A model generated the notes under the pieces. That model was not told the origin of the DNA. It did not search any database and was given only the letters and a program-made list of their open reading frames with translations. A stretch of DNA of 64,000 nucleotides, taken from Prochlorococcus sp. AG-347-I15. GTDB taxonomy: Bacteria > Cyanobacteriota > Cyanobacteriia > PCC-6307 > Cyanobiaceae. The DNA lies in assembly GCA_003281585.1 (NCBI GenBank), contig QCBN01000003.1, forward strand, positions 119,907 through 183,906, given 5' to 3'. How positions within the stretch are numbered: the first letter of the stretch is position 1; each line of letters begins with the position of its first letter. Both the position numbers and the translations under genes were made by a program. Shown here one piece after another: positions 38,195-48,365 of the stretch.

Positions 38195-38236
38195 TTCTAG
38201 AAATTTCTCAAGTTTTAATATTCAATGACAATCAAA

Positions 38237-38257
38237 TAATAATTAAAATCATTCTCA
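38237..38257 (-). promoter_or_regulatory. Fur-like box upstream of ccsA
   Basis: On the minus strand the 21 bases begin TGAGAATGATTTT and match the palindromic Fur consensus at 17 of 21 positions by my count. It lies 43 bases before the ccsA ATG, in the gap after lptB. In so AT-rich a genome chance matches are possible, so a binding role is not certain. A weak -10 (TATTAA) lies between it and the gene. Confidence 0.4.
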
Positions 38258-38308
38258 TGTGAGTGAACATTTTATAATAAAGTTTTAATTTATTTATAAA
38301 AAAGCATT

Positions 38309-39037
38309 TCAAAGTTTGAAATTATCTCCTAGATAATACTTCTTGACTATTGGATTATCAGCCAATTCACTTGATGATCCGGAAGCTAATATTTTTCCTT
38401 CACTTAATACATATGATTTGTTGGTAATCAAAAGGGTCTCCCTCACATTATGGTCTGTAATAAGAATTCCCACGCCGTCACCACTTAATTTGAGAATTAG
38501 TTTCTTTAAATCATTAACAGCTAGAGGATCTATTCCGGCGAAAGGTTCGTCTAATAATAAATATTTAGGCCCTTTTCTTCCTACAGTGAGAGCTCTAGCT
38601 ATCTCACACCTCCTTCTCTCTCCTCCTGAAAGTTGATAACCATAATTATCTACAAAATTATTCAAATTAAATTCATTAATTAATTGTTCTCTTCTATTTC
38701 TAATTGCAGCTCGACCATAAGATGAATTCTTTAAAGCCAAATCTATATTGTCCTTAACAGTAAGGTTTCTAAATATACTAGCCTCTTGGGTTAGATAACC
38801 CAACCCAAGTCTTGATCTAATTGGAAGTGGAAAATTAGTGATATTTTTACCATTCATTAAAACTTCACCCTTGTCAGGTTTTATATTCCCAACTGCAAGA
38901 TTAAAAGTGCTAGTTTTCCCTGCACCATTAGGTCCCATTAAACCTACTACTTCTCCTGGATTTACAGTTATGGAAACATCATTTACAATCAATCTTCCCT
39001 TAATTGAAAGAAATACATTTTTAATTTTTAAATTCAT
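38309..39037 (-). CDS. lptB: LPS export ABC ATPase LptB
   Basis: 242 residues. Walker A GPNGAGKTS (about 35-43), LSGGERRRCEIARAL (about 137-151), Walker B YLLLDEPFAGIDP and ITDHNVRETL. The latter two variants are typical of LptB. It powers transfer of LPS from the inner membrane with LptFG. Together with lpxD here it implies an LPS-type outer leaflet. The next gene upstream, DUF309, lies 94 bases away. Confidence 0.93.
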   Translation of the reverse strand: MNLKIKNVFLSIKGRLIVNDVSITVNPGEVVGLMGPNGAGKTSTFNLAVGNIKPDKGEVLMNGKNITNFPLPIRSRLGLGYLTQEASIFRNLTVKDNIDLALKNSSYGRAAIRNRREQLINEFNLNNFVDNYGYQLSGGERRRCEIARALTVGRKGPKYLLLDEPFAGIDPLAVNDLKKLILKLSGDGVGILITDHNVRETLLITNKSYVLSEGKILASGSSSELADNPIVKKYYLGDNFKL

Positions 39038-39131
39038 CTAGCTTGAAATCCAGAAGTAATCATATGTTCTTGAGAAATGAATGAAAAAAAAAACAAAAAT
39101 TTATTAAAAGAGAAAAATAAATTCATATGCA

Positions 39132-39500
39132 TCAAAGAGTTTTCAAAAAAGGCTTATCATTCTCATTTAATAGCTCTTTGTATTGTAATTTCCTCAATAA
39201 ATTTTCCAAACATCGACAAAAGGATTCAAGATCAATCCCTAAATTAATCTTGGTTCTAGTTTTTATTCTACCTAAACCCTCTCCAAGCAAAATAGTAGCT
39301 CCATTTAAATTTCCCTTACTTAAGTGAAACTGAGAAACAGATACTTGTAAAATTCCCTGAATAACTTGTCTTTCGTCACCATCAACGGAATTCCATATTT
39401 CTTCAAAAGCATCATGAGCCTCATACCATTCATGATTGTTAAAAAGATTTAAAGCAGTAAAAAGGGAATCTTTAAAATTTTTTGTACTTTCTTCATTCAT
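39132..39500 (-). CDS. DUF309 family protein
   Basis: 122 residues, all helical. The DUF309 core is NNHEWYEAHDAFEEIW (about 21-36), followed by ERQVIQGILQVSVSQFHLSKGNLNGATILLGEGL. The EAHxxxE pattern and the histidine of QFHL could bind a metal. Function unknown; the family is widespread in bacteria. Eleven bases separate it from typA upstream. Confidence 0.85.
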   Translation of the reverse strand: MNEESTKNFKDSLFTALNLFNNHEWYEAHDAFEEIWNSVDGDERQVIQGILQVSVSQFHLSKGNLNGATILLGEGLGRIKTRTKINLGIDLESFCRCLENLLRKLQYKELLNENDKPFLKTL

Positions 39501-39511
39501 GAAACTAATTA

Positions 39512-41308
39512 TTAATTTTTTTTCTTTTTATTTATTTTTCTCATTCTTATTGAATCTGGTGTTACCTCTAGCATTTCATCTGGACCAATATATTCGAGTG
39601 CCCTTTCAAGGGTAATATCAACAGGAGACTGCAAAGTATCAAGTTCTTCTGCCCCTGCAGACCTCATATTGGTCAATTGCTTAGTCTTACATATATTCAA
39701 CTCAAGATCTTGAGGTCGATTATTCTCTCCAATTATCATTCCCTTATAAACTTTCACTCCAGGTTTAATGAAATAGACTCCCCTATCTTCAGCATTTTTT
39801 AAAGCATAAAATGTAGCCACACCTTCCTCAAAAGCTATAAGGACTCCATTTCTTCTGGTTTCAAAATCTCCTGTTTTAGGTTTATATTCATAAAATGAGT
39901 GGCTCATGATACCTTCACCTCTTGTTATCCGAACAAATTCACCACGAAATCCAATAAGTCCTCTTGACGGTACAAGAAATTCTAATTGAGTTCTCCCATC
40001 TGAACTTGTCTGCATGTTTTTCATCTCCGCCTTTCTCGAACCAAGTTTCTCTATACAAGAACCAACGGATACTTCTGGCACATCAAGCACTAAAGTCTCT
40101 ATAGGCTCACATTCAACATTATCAATTTCTCTAAAAATTACTTGAGGTTGTGAAATTTGAAACTCGAACCCTTCTCTTCTCATAGTTTCAATCAAAATGC
40201 CTAAATGTAGCTCTCCTCTTCCTGATACTGAAAACCTATCAGGAGAATCAGTTTCCTCGACCCTTAGCGCAACATTTGTTAAAAGTTCCCTTTCTAATCT
40301 ATTTTTCAATTGTCTACTTGTAACAAATTTCCCTTCTTTACCCGCAAATGGAGAATCGTTAACAACAAAAGTCATATTTAAGGTAGGTTCATCAACTTTG
40401 ATTAATGGAAGTGGATGTGGAGAATCGGGACATGCTATGGTCTCACCAATATTGACGTCATCGAAACCAGAAACAGCAATAATATCTCCTGCGTATGCTT
40501 CATTTATATCAATCCTTTGTAATCCTTCGAATCCTAGTAGTTTACTTACCTTACCTTTAATAGTTTTTCCATTTTCTTTAATTAAACTAGCTTGTTGTCC
40601 ATTTTTTATAGTTCCATTATGAATTTTTCCAATTACGATCCTACCTAAGAAATCAGAATAGTCCAAAGTAGTTATTTGTAGCTGAAGAGGCTTATTTGCA
40701 TCCCCTACTGGAGGTGGAACATGTCTAATAATGGCTTCAAAAAGAGGCATCATATTGTCACTATTAGATTCCATCTCTTCTTTTGCAAAACCAGATAGAC
40801 CGCTTCCAAAAAGATAAGGAAAATCACATTGATCATCATCAGCGCCTAATTCTAAAAACAAATCCAGTACCTTATCAATTGCTAATTCTGGGACAACTCT
40901 TGGTCTATCAATTTTATTTACAAAAACTATAGGCCTAAGTCCTTTTTCTAATGCTTTTTTCAATACAAATCTTGTTTGAGGCATTGGCCCCTCATTTGCA
41001 TCAACTATAAGCAGACAACCATCAACCATTCCCAAAACCCTTTCTACTTCTCCTCCAAAATCTGCATGTCCTGGTGTATCTATAATGTTAATTCTGGTAT
41101 CTTTGTAGTTTACAGCAGTATTTTTTGAGAGTATTGTAATTCCTCTTTCTCTTTCAAGGTCATTCGAATCCATTACGCATGTAGGGATGACTTCATTATC
41201 TCTAAATATTCCTGATTGAGATAATAATGAGTCCACAAGAGTTGTCTTCCCGTGATCTACGTGAGCAATAATTGCAACATTTCTAATTTCTTTTATCGAA
41301 GATGACAT
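39512..41308 (-). CDS. typA: Ribosome-associated GTPase TypA/BipA
   Basis: 598 residues. G1 is AHVDHGKTT (about 15-23), G2 [10 protein letters not shown]3 [12 protein letters not shown]4 VNKIDRP. Domains II, III and V and the BipA-specific C-terminal domain follow ([11 protein letters not shown]). It binds the 70S ribosome and aids translation or ribosome assembly under stress such as low temperature or light changes. Length and motifs are standard. Confidence 0.97.
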   Translation of the reverse strand: MSSSIKEIRNVAIIAHVDHGKTTLVDSLLSQSGIFRDNEVIPTCVMDSNDLERERGITILSKNTAVNYKDTRINIIDTPGHADFGGEVERVLGMVDGCLLIVDANEGPMPQTRFVLKKALEKGLRPIVFVNKIDRPRVVPELAIDKVLDLFLELGADDDQCDFPYLFGSGLSGFAKEEMESNSDNMMPLFEAIIRHVPPPVGDANKPLQLQITTLDYSDFLGRIVIGKIHNGTIKNGQQASLIKENGKTIKGKVSKLLGFEGLQRIDINEAYAGDIIAVSGFDDVNIGETIACPDSPHPLPLIKVDEPTLNMTFVVNDSPFAGKEGKFVTSRQLKNRLERELLTNVALRVEETDSPDRFSVSGRGELHLGILIETMRREGFEFQISQPQVIFREIDNVECEPIETLVLDVPEVSVGSCIEKLGSRKAEMKNMQTSSDGRTQLEFLVPSRGLIGFRGEFVRITRGEGIMSHSFYEYKPKTGDFETRRNGVLIAFEEGVATFYALKNAEDRGVYFIKPGVKVYKGMIIGENNRPQDLELNICKTKQLTNMRSAGAEELDTLQSPVDITLERALEYIGPDEMLEVTPDSIRMRKINKKKKN

Positions 41309-41436
41309 TTATAGAATTTATATAAATATTAGATTGACTTTATTAAGGCTAACTCAAAGTATGCTTATTATGAGAATTTTCTCTCTAAGACTTTGAAAAA
41401 TATAATTTATTGAATAATTAAATTAATCAATTAGAT

Positions 41437-42150
41437 TTATAATTTTATATTTGAGCTTTCAAAAACTTTTAATGCTTCAATTGACCCCTCATATCTCCAA
41501 TGCCAGGGTTCGTAATCTATATATTTATTATCTTTCTTGAACGATAGCTTGAAGTGAAACTTAGCTGCATTTTTTATTAACCATCTAAAAGCTTCAGTTT
41601 TTTCGAAGTCGGTTTCAAAGTCTGTCTCTCTTTGAGTAGCATCACCAATATCGATTGCAAAACCTGTACTATGTTCGGAATACCCTGGAGGGGCTGAAAC
41701 TCTAGCTCTTTCAGCCGCTTCTTGATTTCTAATAGATTTCAAAGAATAAAAAATATCGTTTTGCAAACTTATTGATCTATAACCACTCAAGAAGACTAAA
41801 TATATCCCATCCTTTTTTGCTTCTTCTCTCATCTTTAGTAAAGAATCGCGCATATCCATATGAACTTCAATATTAGGCTCAATTAAAACTAGTTTCTCCT
41901 TAGAAATTTCCGCGTAGGGTAAATGACCTAAAATTCTATGATCGTGATTTATCTGAGCCTGAAAATTGAGATTATCAAGAGATCCTATTTCTATATTTTT
42001 AATTAATCGCAATGTAGCGACAGAAAATATAAGAAAAAGGAATGGAGAATATATTAATAGTTTTTTTAATAATGTTGAATTTGGATTATTTAGGTAGGTT
42101 CTTTTGGCAAGTGGTATATCAAATTGATCGATATCTTTGTTTAGTTCCAA
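41437..42150 (-). CDS. VanY-like D-alanyl-D-alanine carboxypeptidase (M15)
   Basis: 237 residues. A single N-terminal membrane helix (about 29-50) anchors an extracytoplasmic M15B peptidase domain. The zinc site residues lie in SEHSTGFAIDIGD (about 157-169: H and D) and in EPWHWR near the C-terminus. It trims stem peptides of peptidoglycan. A second M15-type gene lies at 47.6 kb. The promoter region between it and chlP contains only AT-rich sequence. Confidence 0.88.
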   Translation of the reverse strand: MELNKDIDQFDIPLAKRTYLNNPNSTLLKKLLIYSPFLFLIFSVATLRLIKNIEIGSLDNLNFQAQINHDHRILGHLPYAEISKEKLVLIEPNIEVHMDMRDSLLKMREEAKKDGIYLVFLSGYRSISLQNDIFYSLKSIRNQEAAERARVSAPPGYSEHSTGFAIDIGDATQRETDFETDFEKTEAFRWLIKNAAKFHFKLSFKKDNKYIDYEPWHWRYEGSIEALKVFESSNIKL

Positions 42151-42262
42151 TATTTAGAAATGAATTCGGAAAAGATATTTCGATATTAACTATTATTTTA
42201 AGAAATGCACTTTTATAAGCAAAAAAGATGTAGTTTTTATATACAGTATTATTTTTTTTCAT

Positions 42263-43603
42263 ATGTTGAGGGTAGCTGTTATTGGTGGAGGTCCAAGTGG
42301 TTCATGTGCGGCAGAAATACTTGCTAAAGCTGGAATAAAAACTTGGCTCTTCGAAAGAAAATTAGATAATGCGAAACCATGTGGAGGAGCAATTCCACTT
42401 TGCATGGTCGAAGAATTTGATTTGCCTGAGTCAATTATTGATAGAAAGGTAAGGCATATGAGAATGATATCTCCATCAAATAGAGAGGTAGATATAAGTT
42501 TAGATAGAGTTTATGGGAAAAGTGATAATGAGTTTATTGGGATGTGCAGAAGAGAAGTTATGGATGCCTTTATGCGCAACAGAGCCTCAGATCTTGGTGC
42601 TACGTTAATAAATGGATTAGTTACTTCTATTCATACTGGCGATAATAATCAAGGACCATATAATCTTTCTTACTCAGATTTTACGAATGGAGATAAAAAA
42701 GGGGAACTCAAAGAGCTTACTGTTGACCTTTTGATCGGAGCTGATGGAGCCAATAGCAGAGTAGCAAAAGCAATGGATGCAGGAGATTACAAAGTTGCTA
42801 TTGCATTTCAGGAAAGAATTAAATTGCCTAAAGAAGAAATGAGTTACTACGAAGATCTTGCTGAAATGTATGTCGGAACTGATGTTTCTCCTGATTTTTA
42901 TGGCTGGGTATTTCCTAAGTATGATCATGTTGCAGTGGGTACTGGAACCATGCAAAATAATCAGTCATTAATTAAAGGACTTCAAGAGGGTGTAAGAAAT
43001 AGAGCAAAGAAAAGACTAGTTAATGGTGAAGTAATAAAGGTAGAAGCTCACCCTATTCCTGAGCATCCAAGGCCAAGAAGAGTTGTTGGGAGAATGGCAT
43101 TGGTTGGTGATGCAGCTGGTTACGTTACAAAAAGTTCAGGAGAGGGTATTTATTTTGCTGCAAAAAGTGGAAGAATGTGTGCCGAAGAAATTGTTGAAGC
43201 ATCAAAAAATGGTCAAGTCATTCCATCAGAAAAAGATTTAAAAAACTATCTAAAAAAATGGGATAAAAAATATGGTACAACTTATAAGGTGCTAGAAATC
43301 CTTCAAAATATTTTCTACAGAAATGATTCTGCAAGAGAAGCCTTTGTTGAGATGTGTGATGACATGGATGTACAAAGACTTACTTTTGATAGTTACTTAT
43401 ACAAAAGAGTTGTCTCCATGAAACCATTACAGCAACTAAAAATTACAATGCTTACACTTGGTTCGATTTTAAGAGGGAAAGCCCTAGCACCTCTAAAATA
43501 TAAACCCGTTGATAGTGCTGTCAGGGAAAATAAAGAAGTAGAAAAAATGCTAGAAAATTATTCAATAAAGGGAGGCATTAAGGTTAAGAGTTCAAAACTG
43601 TAA
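42263..43603 (+). CDS. chlP: Geranylgeranyl diphosphate reductase
   Basis: 446 residues. It reduces the geranylgeranyl chain to phytyl for chlorophyll and tocopherol synthesis. The FAD loop is VIGGGPSGSCAAEIL (about 5-19). KPCGGAIPLC and LIGADGANSRVAKAM follow, and the GDAAGYVTKSSGEGIYFAAKSGR motif is typical of this group. Length is standard. The 3' end overlaps the convergent glyS by 20 bases. Confidence 0.97.
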   Translation: MLRVAVIGGGPSGSCAAEILAKAGIKTWLFERKLDNAKPCGGAIPLCMVEEFDLPESIIDRKVRHMRMISPSNREVDISLDRVYGKSDNEFIGMCRREVMDAFMRNRASDLGATLINGLVTSIHTGDNNQGPYNLSYSDFTNGDKKGELKELTVDLLIGADGANSRVAKAMDAGDYKVAIAFQERIKLPKEEMSYYEDLAEMYVGTDVSPDFYGWVFPKYDHVAVGTGTMQNNQSLIKGLQEGVRNRAKKRLVNGEVIKVEAHPIPEHPRPRRVVGRMALVGDAAGYVTKSSGEGIYFAAKSGRMCAEEIVEASKNGQVIPSEKDLKNYLKKWDKKYGTTYKVLEILQNIFYRNDSAREAFVEMCDDMDVQRLTFDSYLYKRVVSMKPLQQLKITMLTLGSILRGKALAPLKYKPVDSAVRENKEVEKMLENYSIKGGIKVKSSKL

Positions 43604-45746
43604 AATCGGCTAATTTTAGAGAATAATTTCTAATTAAGCTCAACAAATTGAGTCTATTATTTCTTATTTCTAAATCCTCTGACATTATTAGGACGCCCTT
43701 TTCATTATCAAATAAATCCTCGATAGTGTTTATATTAATCTCAAACAAATTTAAAAGTTCCAAATAATTGCAATAACCTTCCGAAAAAAGTTTTTCTAAT
43801 TCTCCAATAAATTCAAAAACTTTCAATTCACAATCTCTTTCAAAAAGTTTTTTATTTACATAATCTCTTGTTGAGAGTGCGTCTATTGAAATATCACTAT
43901 TATTAGCTAATTTGCTTACCCTAGTAATTACCTTCTGGATTTCAACAAAATTTTCCTTTTCTTTAAAATTCATAATAGATTTAACCCTATTTTTAAGATC
44001 AACAATATTCAATACTCTTTTTTGAGATAATTCATCAGAAGAGCAAACGGCCTTTATTAATTCTTTACTTAATGATATTTCTTCTAGATGACTAACAATT
44101 CTTTGAACTAAAAATTGTTTTAAATCATTAAATACTGCCTCTCTTGAGAAGTTTAAATTCGGAAAGGCGATTTCCCAAAAATCAATAAGTTCGTTAAAAA
44201 ATTTTTCTAAAGGCAAATCAAATTCATAATCCCAAATTATTTTAATCACTCCATTCAAATTTCTTCTTAAAGCATAAGGATCAGATGATCCACTGGGCCG
44301 CTTACCAGAAATAAATATACTTATTAAAGTCTCGACCTTATCTGCTATAGAAACAATTGCACCATATTTTGTGGAGGGCAAAGCATCTTTATAAAAAGAA
44401 GGTAAATAATGTTCAGCGACCGCCAAGCAAACATCCTCATTAAATCCCTCATATTTAAGATATTTACCACCCATTATTCCTTGCAGCTCAGGGAATTCGA
44501 AAACAATTTCGCTACATAGGTCGTTTTTACAGTATTTAGCAGCTTCTAATATTTTTTTTTCTACTAGAGAATTATCATTTAAAAATTTAAGAATTTTTTT
44601 TGTAACTTCCTCTATCCTTTCTACCCTCTGAAATATATTTCCAAATCCTTTCAGATAGGAAACAGATTTAAGCTTTTCATTTCTTTCGATCGAAGCAACT
44701 TTTTTATCGCTTTCTACGAAAAACTTTGCGTCTGAAAACCTTGCCCTCAATACTTTCTCATTCCCTTTGGCAATATTGTTATTTGATTCTTCAAGACCAT
44801 TTGAAATAACACAGAAAGTTGTGCTGATGTTTTTTTCAGAGCTTAAATCTAGTTTAGAAAAACTTTTGTTTTTCAATAAAAGAGGAACGTATCTCTGATG
44901 ATTTTTCATAACTGTGGAGAGAACTTCAACAGGAAGATCTAGAAATTCATCACTAAATTTCCCAATAATTAAGTCTGGCCATTCAACTAAATCAGTTAGT
45001 TCATTTAGTAATCCCTCTGAAAGGTCAGGTTTCAGATTTAAAGATTTAGTTGCCTGATTTATTAAACTTTCAATTTTTTCTTTTCTTTCTTTTCGAATAG
45101 CTATTACTCTATTTCGTTTCAATAATTCAAAAAAATCATCAGGATTCTGAACTTCTAAAACTTGATTGATTAGCCTATGACTTTTTGTTTTATTACTTAT
45201 TTTGATCTTTGGGTCAGATTCATTAAATTCAAAATCAAGAATTTCGTTATTATAAATAGAGGCAATCCACCTAATAGGTCTTGAAAATTTTATGTTCCCA
45301 GCCCCCCATTTCATAAATCGAGGTCCTTGAAGACTCTTTACTAATTTTGGGATAATCGAAGACAAAGAAATTTTTGTTGATAGTCCTTTCTCAATTTTCT
45401 TTCCAAATACAAAATCACCCTTTTCTGTAGTTTTTATCTCTAGCATACCTACATCTATATCTAAGCTATTAGCAAATCCTAAAGCAGCATTAGTAGGACA
45501 TCCATTTAAATAAGCTGAATTTGCTTTAGGCCCTTTTCTTTCAATTATCTTATCTTCTGCATAATCAACTAGACCTTCGAGAAGTAGAACTATCCTCCTT
45601 GGTGTGGAGGTAACTACTATATGTTCAAATTTGATTAACTTTTTATCCAATTCAAATTCTATTAGAGATTTAAATTGCTCTAGAACAGAATGAGAAAATT
45701 TTGCGGGTAACTCTTCTGTTCCTATCTCAAGTAAATATTTAGACAA
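43584..45746 (-). CDS. glyS: Glycyl-tRNA synthetase beta subunit
   Basis: 720 residues of the bacterial alpha2-beta2 enzyme's beta subunit. The N-terminus LLEIGTEELPAKF is the family signature. PSTKYGAIVSIADKVETLISIF and RPSGSSDPYALRRNLNGVI (HD-like region) follow, and an anticodon-binding-like C-terminal domain ends it. The alpha subunit glyQ is not in the window. Divergent from sir across an 87-base spacer. Confidence 0.96.
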   Translation of the reverse strand: MSKYLLEIGTEELPAKFSHSVLEQFKSLIEFELDKKLIKFEHIVVTSTPRRIVLLLEGLVDYAEDKIIERKGPKANSAYLNGCPTNAALGFANSLDIDVGMLEIKTTEKGDFVFGKKIEKGLSTKISLSSIIPKLVKSLQGPRFMKWGAGNIKFSRPIRWIASIYNNEILDFEFNESDPKIKISNKTKSHRLINQVLEVQNPDDFFELLKRNRVIAIRKERKEKIESLINQATKSLNLKPDLSEGLLNELTDLVEWPDLIIGKFSDEFLDLPVEVLSTVMKNHQRYVPLLLKNKSFSKLDLSSEKNISTTFCVISNGLEESNNNIAKGNEKVLRARFSDAKFFVESDKKVASIERNEKLKSVSYLKGFGNIFQRVERIEEVTKKILKFLNDNSLVEKKILEAAKYCKNDLCSEIVFEFPELQGIMGGKYLKYEGFNEDVCLAVAEHYLPSFYKDALPSTKYGAIVSIADKVETLISIFISGKRPSGSSDPYALRRNLNGVIKIIWDYEFDLPLEKFFNELIDFWEIAFPNLNFSREAVFNDLKQFLVQRIVSHLEEISLSKELIKAVCSSDELSQKRVLNIVDLKNRVKSIMNFKEKENFVEIQKVITRVSKLANNSDISIDALSTRDYVNKKLFERDCELKVFEFIGELEKLFSEGYCNYLELLNLFEININTIEDLFDNEKGVLIMSEDLEIRNNRLNLLSLIRNYSLKLADFTVLNS

Positions 45747-45833
45747 GAAAAAAATATGACTTAACTTACTATAATTTACTACCAGTTAAATAAGCTTTTC
45801 GCTAATGTATAAAAAGAGATATTTTTTGGTCCT

Positions 45834-47621
45834 TTGATCAAGGTTGAGAAAGTAAAAAAGAAAAAAGATCCTACCAAGGAAGAAACTGTTTGCTTGGCAA
45901 ATGGATTAGAAGTTTCTAAATTTGAAAATTTTAAAAAAAGTAGCCAATTTCTTAAAGAACCACTTGCTACAGAATTAGCCAATGAGAGTGATCATTTTAC
46001 TAATGATGCAGTTCAGTTATTAAAATTTCATGGTAGTTACCAACAAGATAATAGGGAGAATAGAAGGCCGGGCAAAAGTAAAGATTGGCAAATGATGCTT
46101 AGGTTAAGAAATCCGGGCGGTGAAATCCCTGGGAAATTATTTTTAGCTTTAGATGAATTATCTGAAAAATTAGGTAATGGAACACTTAGGGCCACTACAA
46201 GACAAGCCTTTCAAATGCATGGAATTAGAAAGGAGAACCTGAAGGAAGTAATTCAAACAATAGTAAATTCAATGGGCTCCACATTAGCTGCATGTGGAGA
46301 TATAAATAGAAACGTTATGGCCCCTGCGGCTCCATTTGATTCACCAGAATATAATATTGCAAGAGCATTGGCAAAAAAAGTTGCAGATCTTCTCACCCCA
46401 ATGGCTGGCCAAGGCACTTTTTTAGAGCTTTGGGCTGATGGAGATTTAGAGTACACAATAAAGCCTGACAAAGATATTGAAGCAATTAGGAAGCTCCAAT
46501 TCAAAGATAATGTTTTTAGTGGGATAAAAGATGAGCCTCTTTATGGTTCAACATATTTACCGAGAAAATTCAAATGTGCTGTAACAGTTCCTGGGGACAA
46601 TTCAGTTGATCTCCTTACCAATGATATAGGAATAGTTGCTTTTACTTCTAAAGATGGAAATTTAGAAGGGTGCAATTTCTACATTGGGGGTGGTATGGGC
46701 CGCACGCATAATAATGAAGAGACCTTTGCCAGAATTGCAGATCCACTTGGATATGTTGAAGAACCTGATGTTTATGAATTAATACAAAGCATTGTGGCTA
46801 TTCAAAGAGATTATGGTGATAGAAAGTCAAGGAAAAATTCGAGAATGAAATATCTTCTTCATAGAAAAGGTATTAAATGGTTCAAAAATATACTTTCTGA
46901 TAAGTATTTCAAAAAAGAAATTAAAAAAATCAGAAAAGAACCAGATAAGGTTCTTATTGATTACTTAGGTTGGCATAAACAAAATAAAACCTCCTATTTC
47001 GTAGGTTTACCATTATTATCAGGGAGATTATCTGGAGAGAAGAAGAATACCATTACGAGTATTGTTAAAAAATATAATTTAGATTTAAGACTCACACCTA
47101 ATCAAGATATTTTACTTTGTAATGTCGCCAATAAAAACAAAGGTGAAGTTCAAAAATCTCTATCAAAAATTGGATACGAAAATTTAGAAAATATTAATGA
47201 AATACAAAGACATGCTTTAGCTTGTCCTGCCTTACCACTTTGTGGTCTTGCAATGACTGAAGCTGAAAGAATATTACCTGATGTATTAAAAAGGATTGAA
47301 AATTTACTATTGGATCTAAAAATACAAAAGACAATTTTATTCAGAATGACAGGATGTCCCAATGGATGTACCAGGCCTTATATGGCCGAATTAGCACTTG
47401 TTGGAAGTGGGCAAAACAAATACCAATTATGGTTGGGGGGAACTAAAAATCTACAAAGGCTTGCTAAACCATACTTACAAAGAATGGAACTTAATGATTT
47501 AGAAAAAACTCTTAAACCATTATTTGATGATTGGAAGAGTAATTTGGATTTGGATTTCGGTGATTTTATAAATACTCAAGATGAAAATTATATATTGAAT
47601 TTACTGAATAAAAATCAATAG
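45834..47621 (+). CDS. sir: Ferredoxin-sulfite reductase
   Basis: 595 residues. It reduces sulfite to sulfide using ferredoxin, with sirohaem and a [4Fe-4S] cluster. The four cluster cysteines lie in CPALPLC (C-x5-C) and TGCPNGC (C-x3-C). LRLRNPGGEIPGKLFLALDEL and TLRATTRQAFQMHGI in the first half favour sulfite over nitrite reductase. Start is TTG at 45834; there is no good ATG nearby, so the first residues are uncertain. Confidence 0.93.
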   Translation: MIKVEKVKKKKDPTKEETVCLANGLEVSKFENFKKSSQFLKEPLATELANESDHFTNDAVQLLKFHGSYQQDNRENRRPGKSKDWQMMLRLRNPGGEIPGKLFLALDELSEKLGNGTLRATTRQAFQMHGIRKENLKEVIQTIVNSMGSTLAACGDINRNVMAPAAPFDSPEYNIARALAKKVADLLTPMAGQGTFLELWADGDLEYTIKPDKDIEAIRKLQFKDNVFSGIKDEPLYGSTYLPRKFKCAVTVPGDNSVDLLTNDIGIVAFTSKDGNLEGCNFYIGGGMGRTHNNEETFARIADPLGYVEEPDVYELIQSIVAIQRDYGDRKSRKNSRMKYLLHRKGIKWFKNILSDKYFKKEIKKIRKEPDKVLIDYLGWHKQNKTSYFVGLPLLSGRLSGEKKNTITSIVKKYNLDLRLTPNQDILLCNVANKNKGEVQKSLSKIGYENLENINEIQRHALACPALPLCGLAMTEAERILPDVLKRIENLLLDLKIQKTILFRMTGCPNGCTRPYMAELALVGSGQNKYQLWLGGTKNLQRLAKPYLQRMELNDLEKTLKPLFDDWKSNLDLDFGDFINTQDENYILNLLNKNQ

Positions 47622-47624
47622 AAT

Positions 47625-48308
47625 TTAAATTTTTCCATAAAGGGCATTTGCTTTTTTATTTTTCCAAGCCCATAATTGATCACCATAACTAAAATGCCAC
47701 CATTCATTAGGATGTTGAGCAAATCCGAATTTAATCATAATTTCCCTTAATAAATTTCTTCTACTATTCCAAATAACTGCTTCTCCACTCTTTATGTTTG
47801 CATAAAAATAAGGATTTGAGGTCTCATCCATTTGATCAACCATGCTTCCCATATCAACATAATTCCCTTCTTTATCTGATAAACAAACATCCAATGCACC
47901 CCCAGTTGAATGAGGGGGAGGACACCTAGTGTCATGAGAAGGATATGCCCAAAATTTTTCAACTTTTTTTAAAATGGATGGATAAGATTTTATATTTTCA
48001 AAAGAAATATCAATATCGGATTTTTCACACTCTAATAAAAATGCTCTTTTGAACATAAATTCCTGGACTTCTAAAGGTCGCCAACTGTCATAAATTAAAA
48101 GGTTAAAATTACTCTTTGATATCAAATAATCATTCACTTTTACTAATCTATTTACGACCTCCTCTCTTAATTTCCAAATAGAAGTTTTATCTTTGTAAGG
48201 GGCTCCTAAATGAGAGTAAGGGTGGGGATCTAAAAACTTTAAGCAGCTAGGTATAGCTATTAATTTATCTCCATTATCTTTAATTGGTATTTTATTCCAA
48301 ATTTTCAA
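47625..48308 (-). CDS. VanX-like D-alanyl-D-alanine dipeptidase (M15D)
   Basis: 227 residues. The zinc site is HSTGGALDVCLSD (about 134-146, H and D) and the C-terminal EWWHFSYGD (E catalytic, H ligand). LLIYDSWRPLEVQ is the conserved arginine motif. It cleaves D-Ala-D-Ala in cell-wall recycling; it need not confer vancomycin resistance. No signal peptide is visible, so it should be cytoplasmic, unlike the VanY-like enzyme upstream. Confidence 0.9.
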   Translation of the reverse strand: MKIWNKIPIKDNGDKLIAIPSCLKFLDPHPYSHLGAPYKDKTSIWKLREEVVNRLVKVNDYLISKSNFNLLIYDSWRPLEVQEFMFKRAFLLECEKSDIDISFENIKSYPSILKKVEKFWAYPSHDTRCPPPHSTGGALDVCLSDKEGNYVDMGSMVDQMDETSNPYFYANIKSGEAVIWNSRRNLLREIMIKFGFAQHPNEWWHFSYGDQLWAWKNKKANALYGKI

Positions 48309-48365
48309 TTGAAATTTGCAATTGATTTATAGTGGCATATATATCAACAATTACAATGATAGTTT

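Noticed and set aside
40516..40545. TTCGAATCC sequence resembling a tRNA T-arm
   Set aside because: It lies inside typA coding sequence and no cloverleaf arms surround it.
40197..40622. 141-codon frame opposite typA
   Set aside because: Sits across the conserved domain II of typA on the other strand; Ser/Pro-rich without domain.
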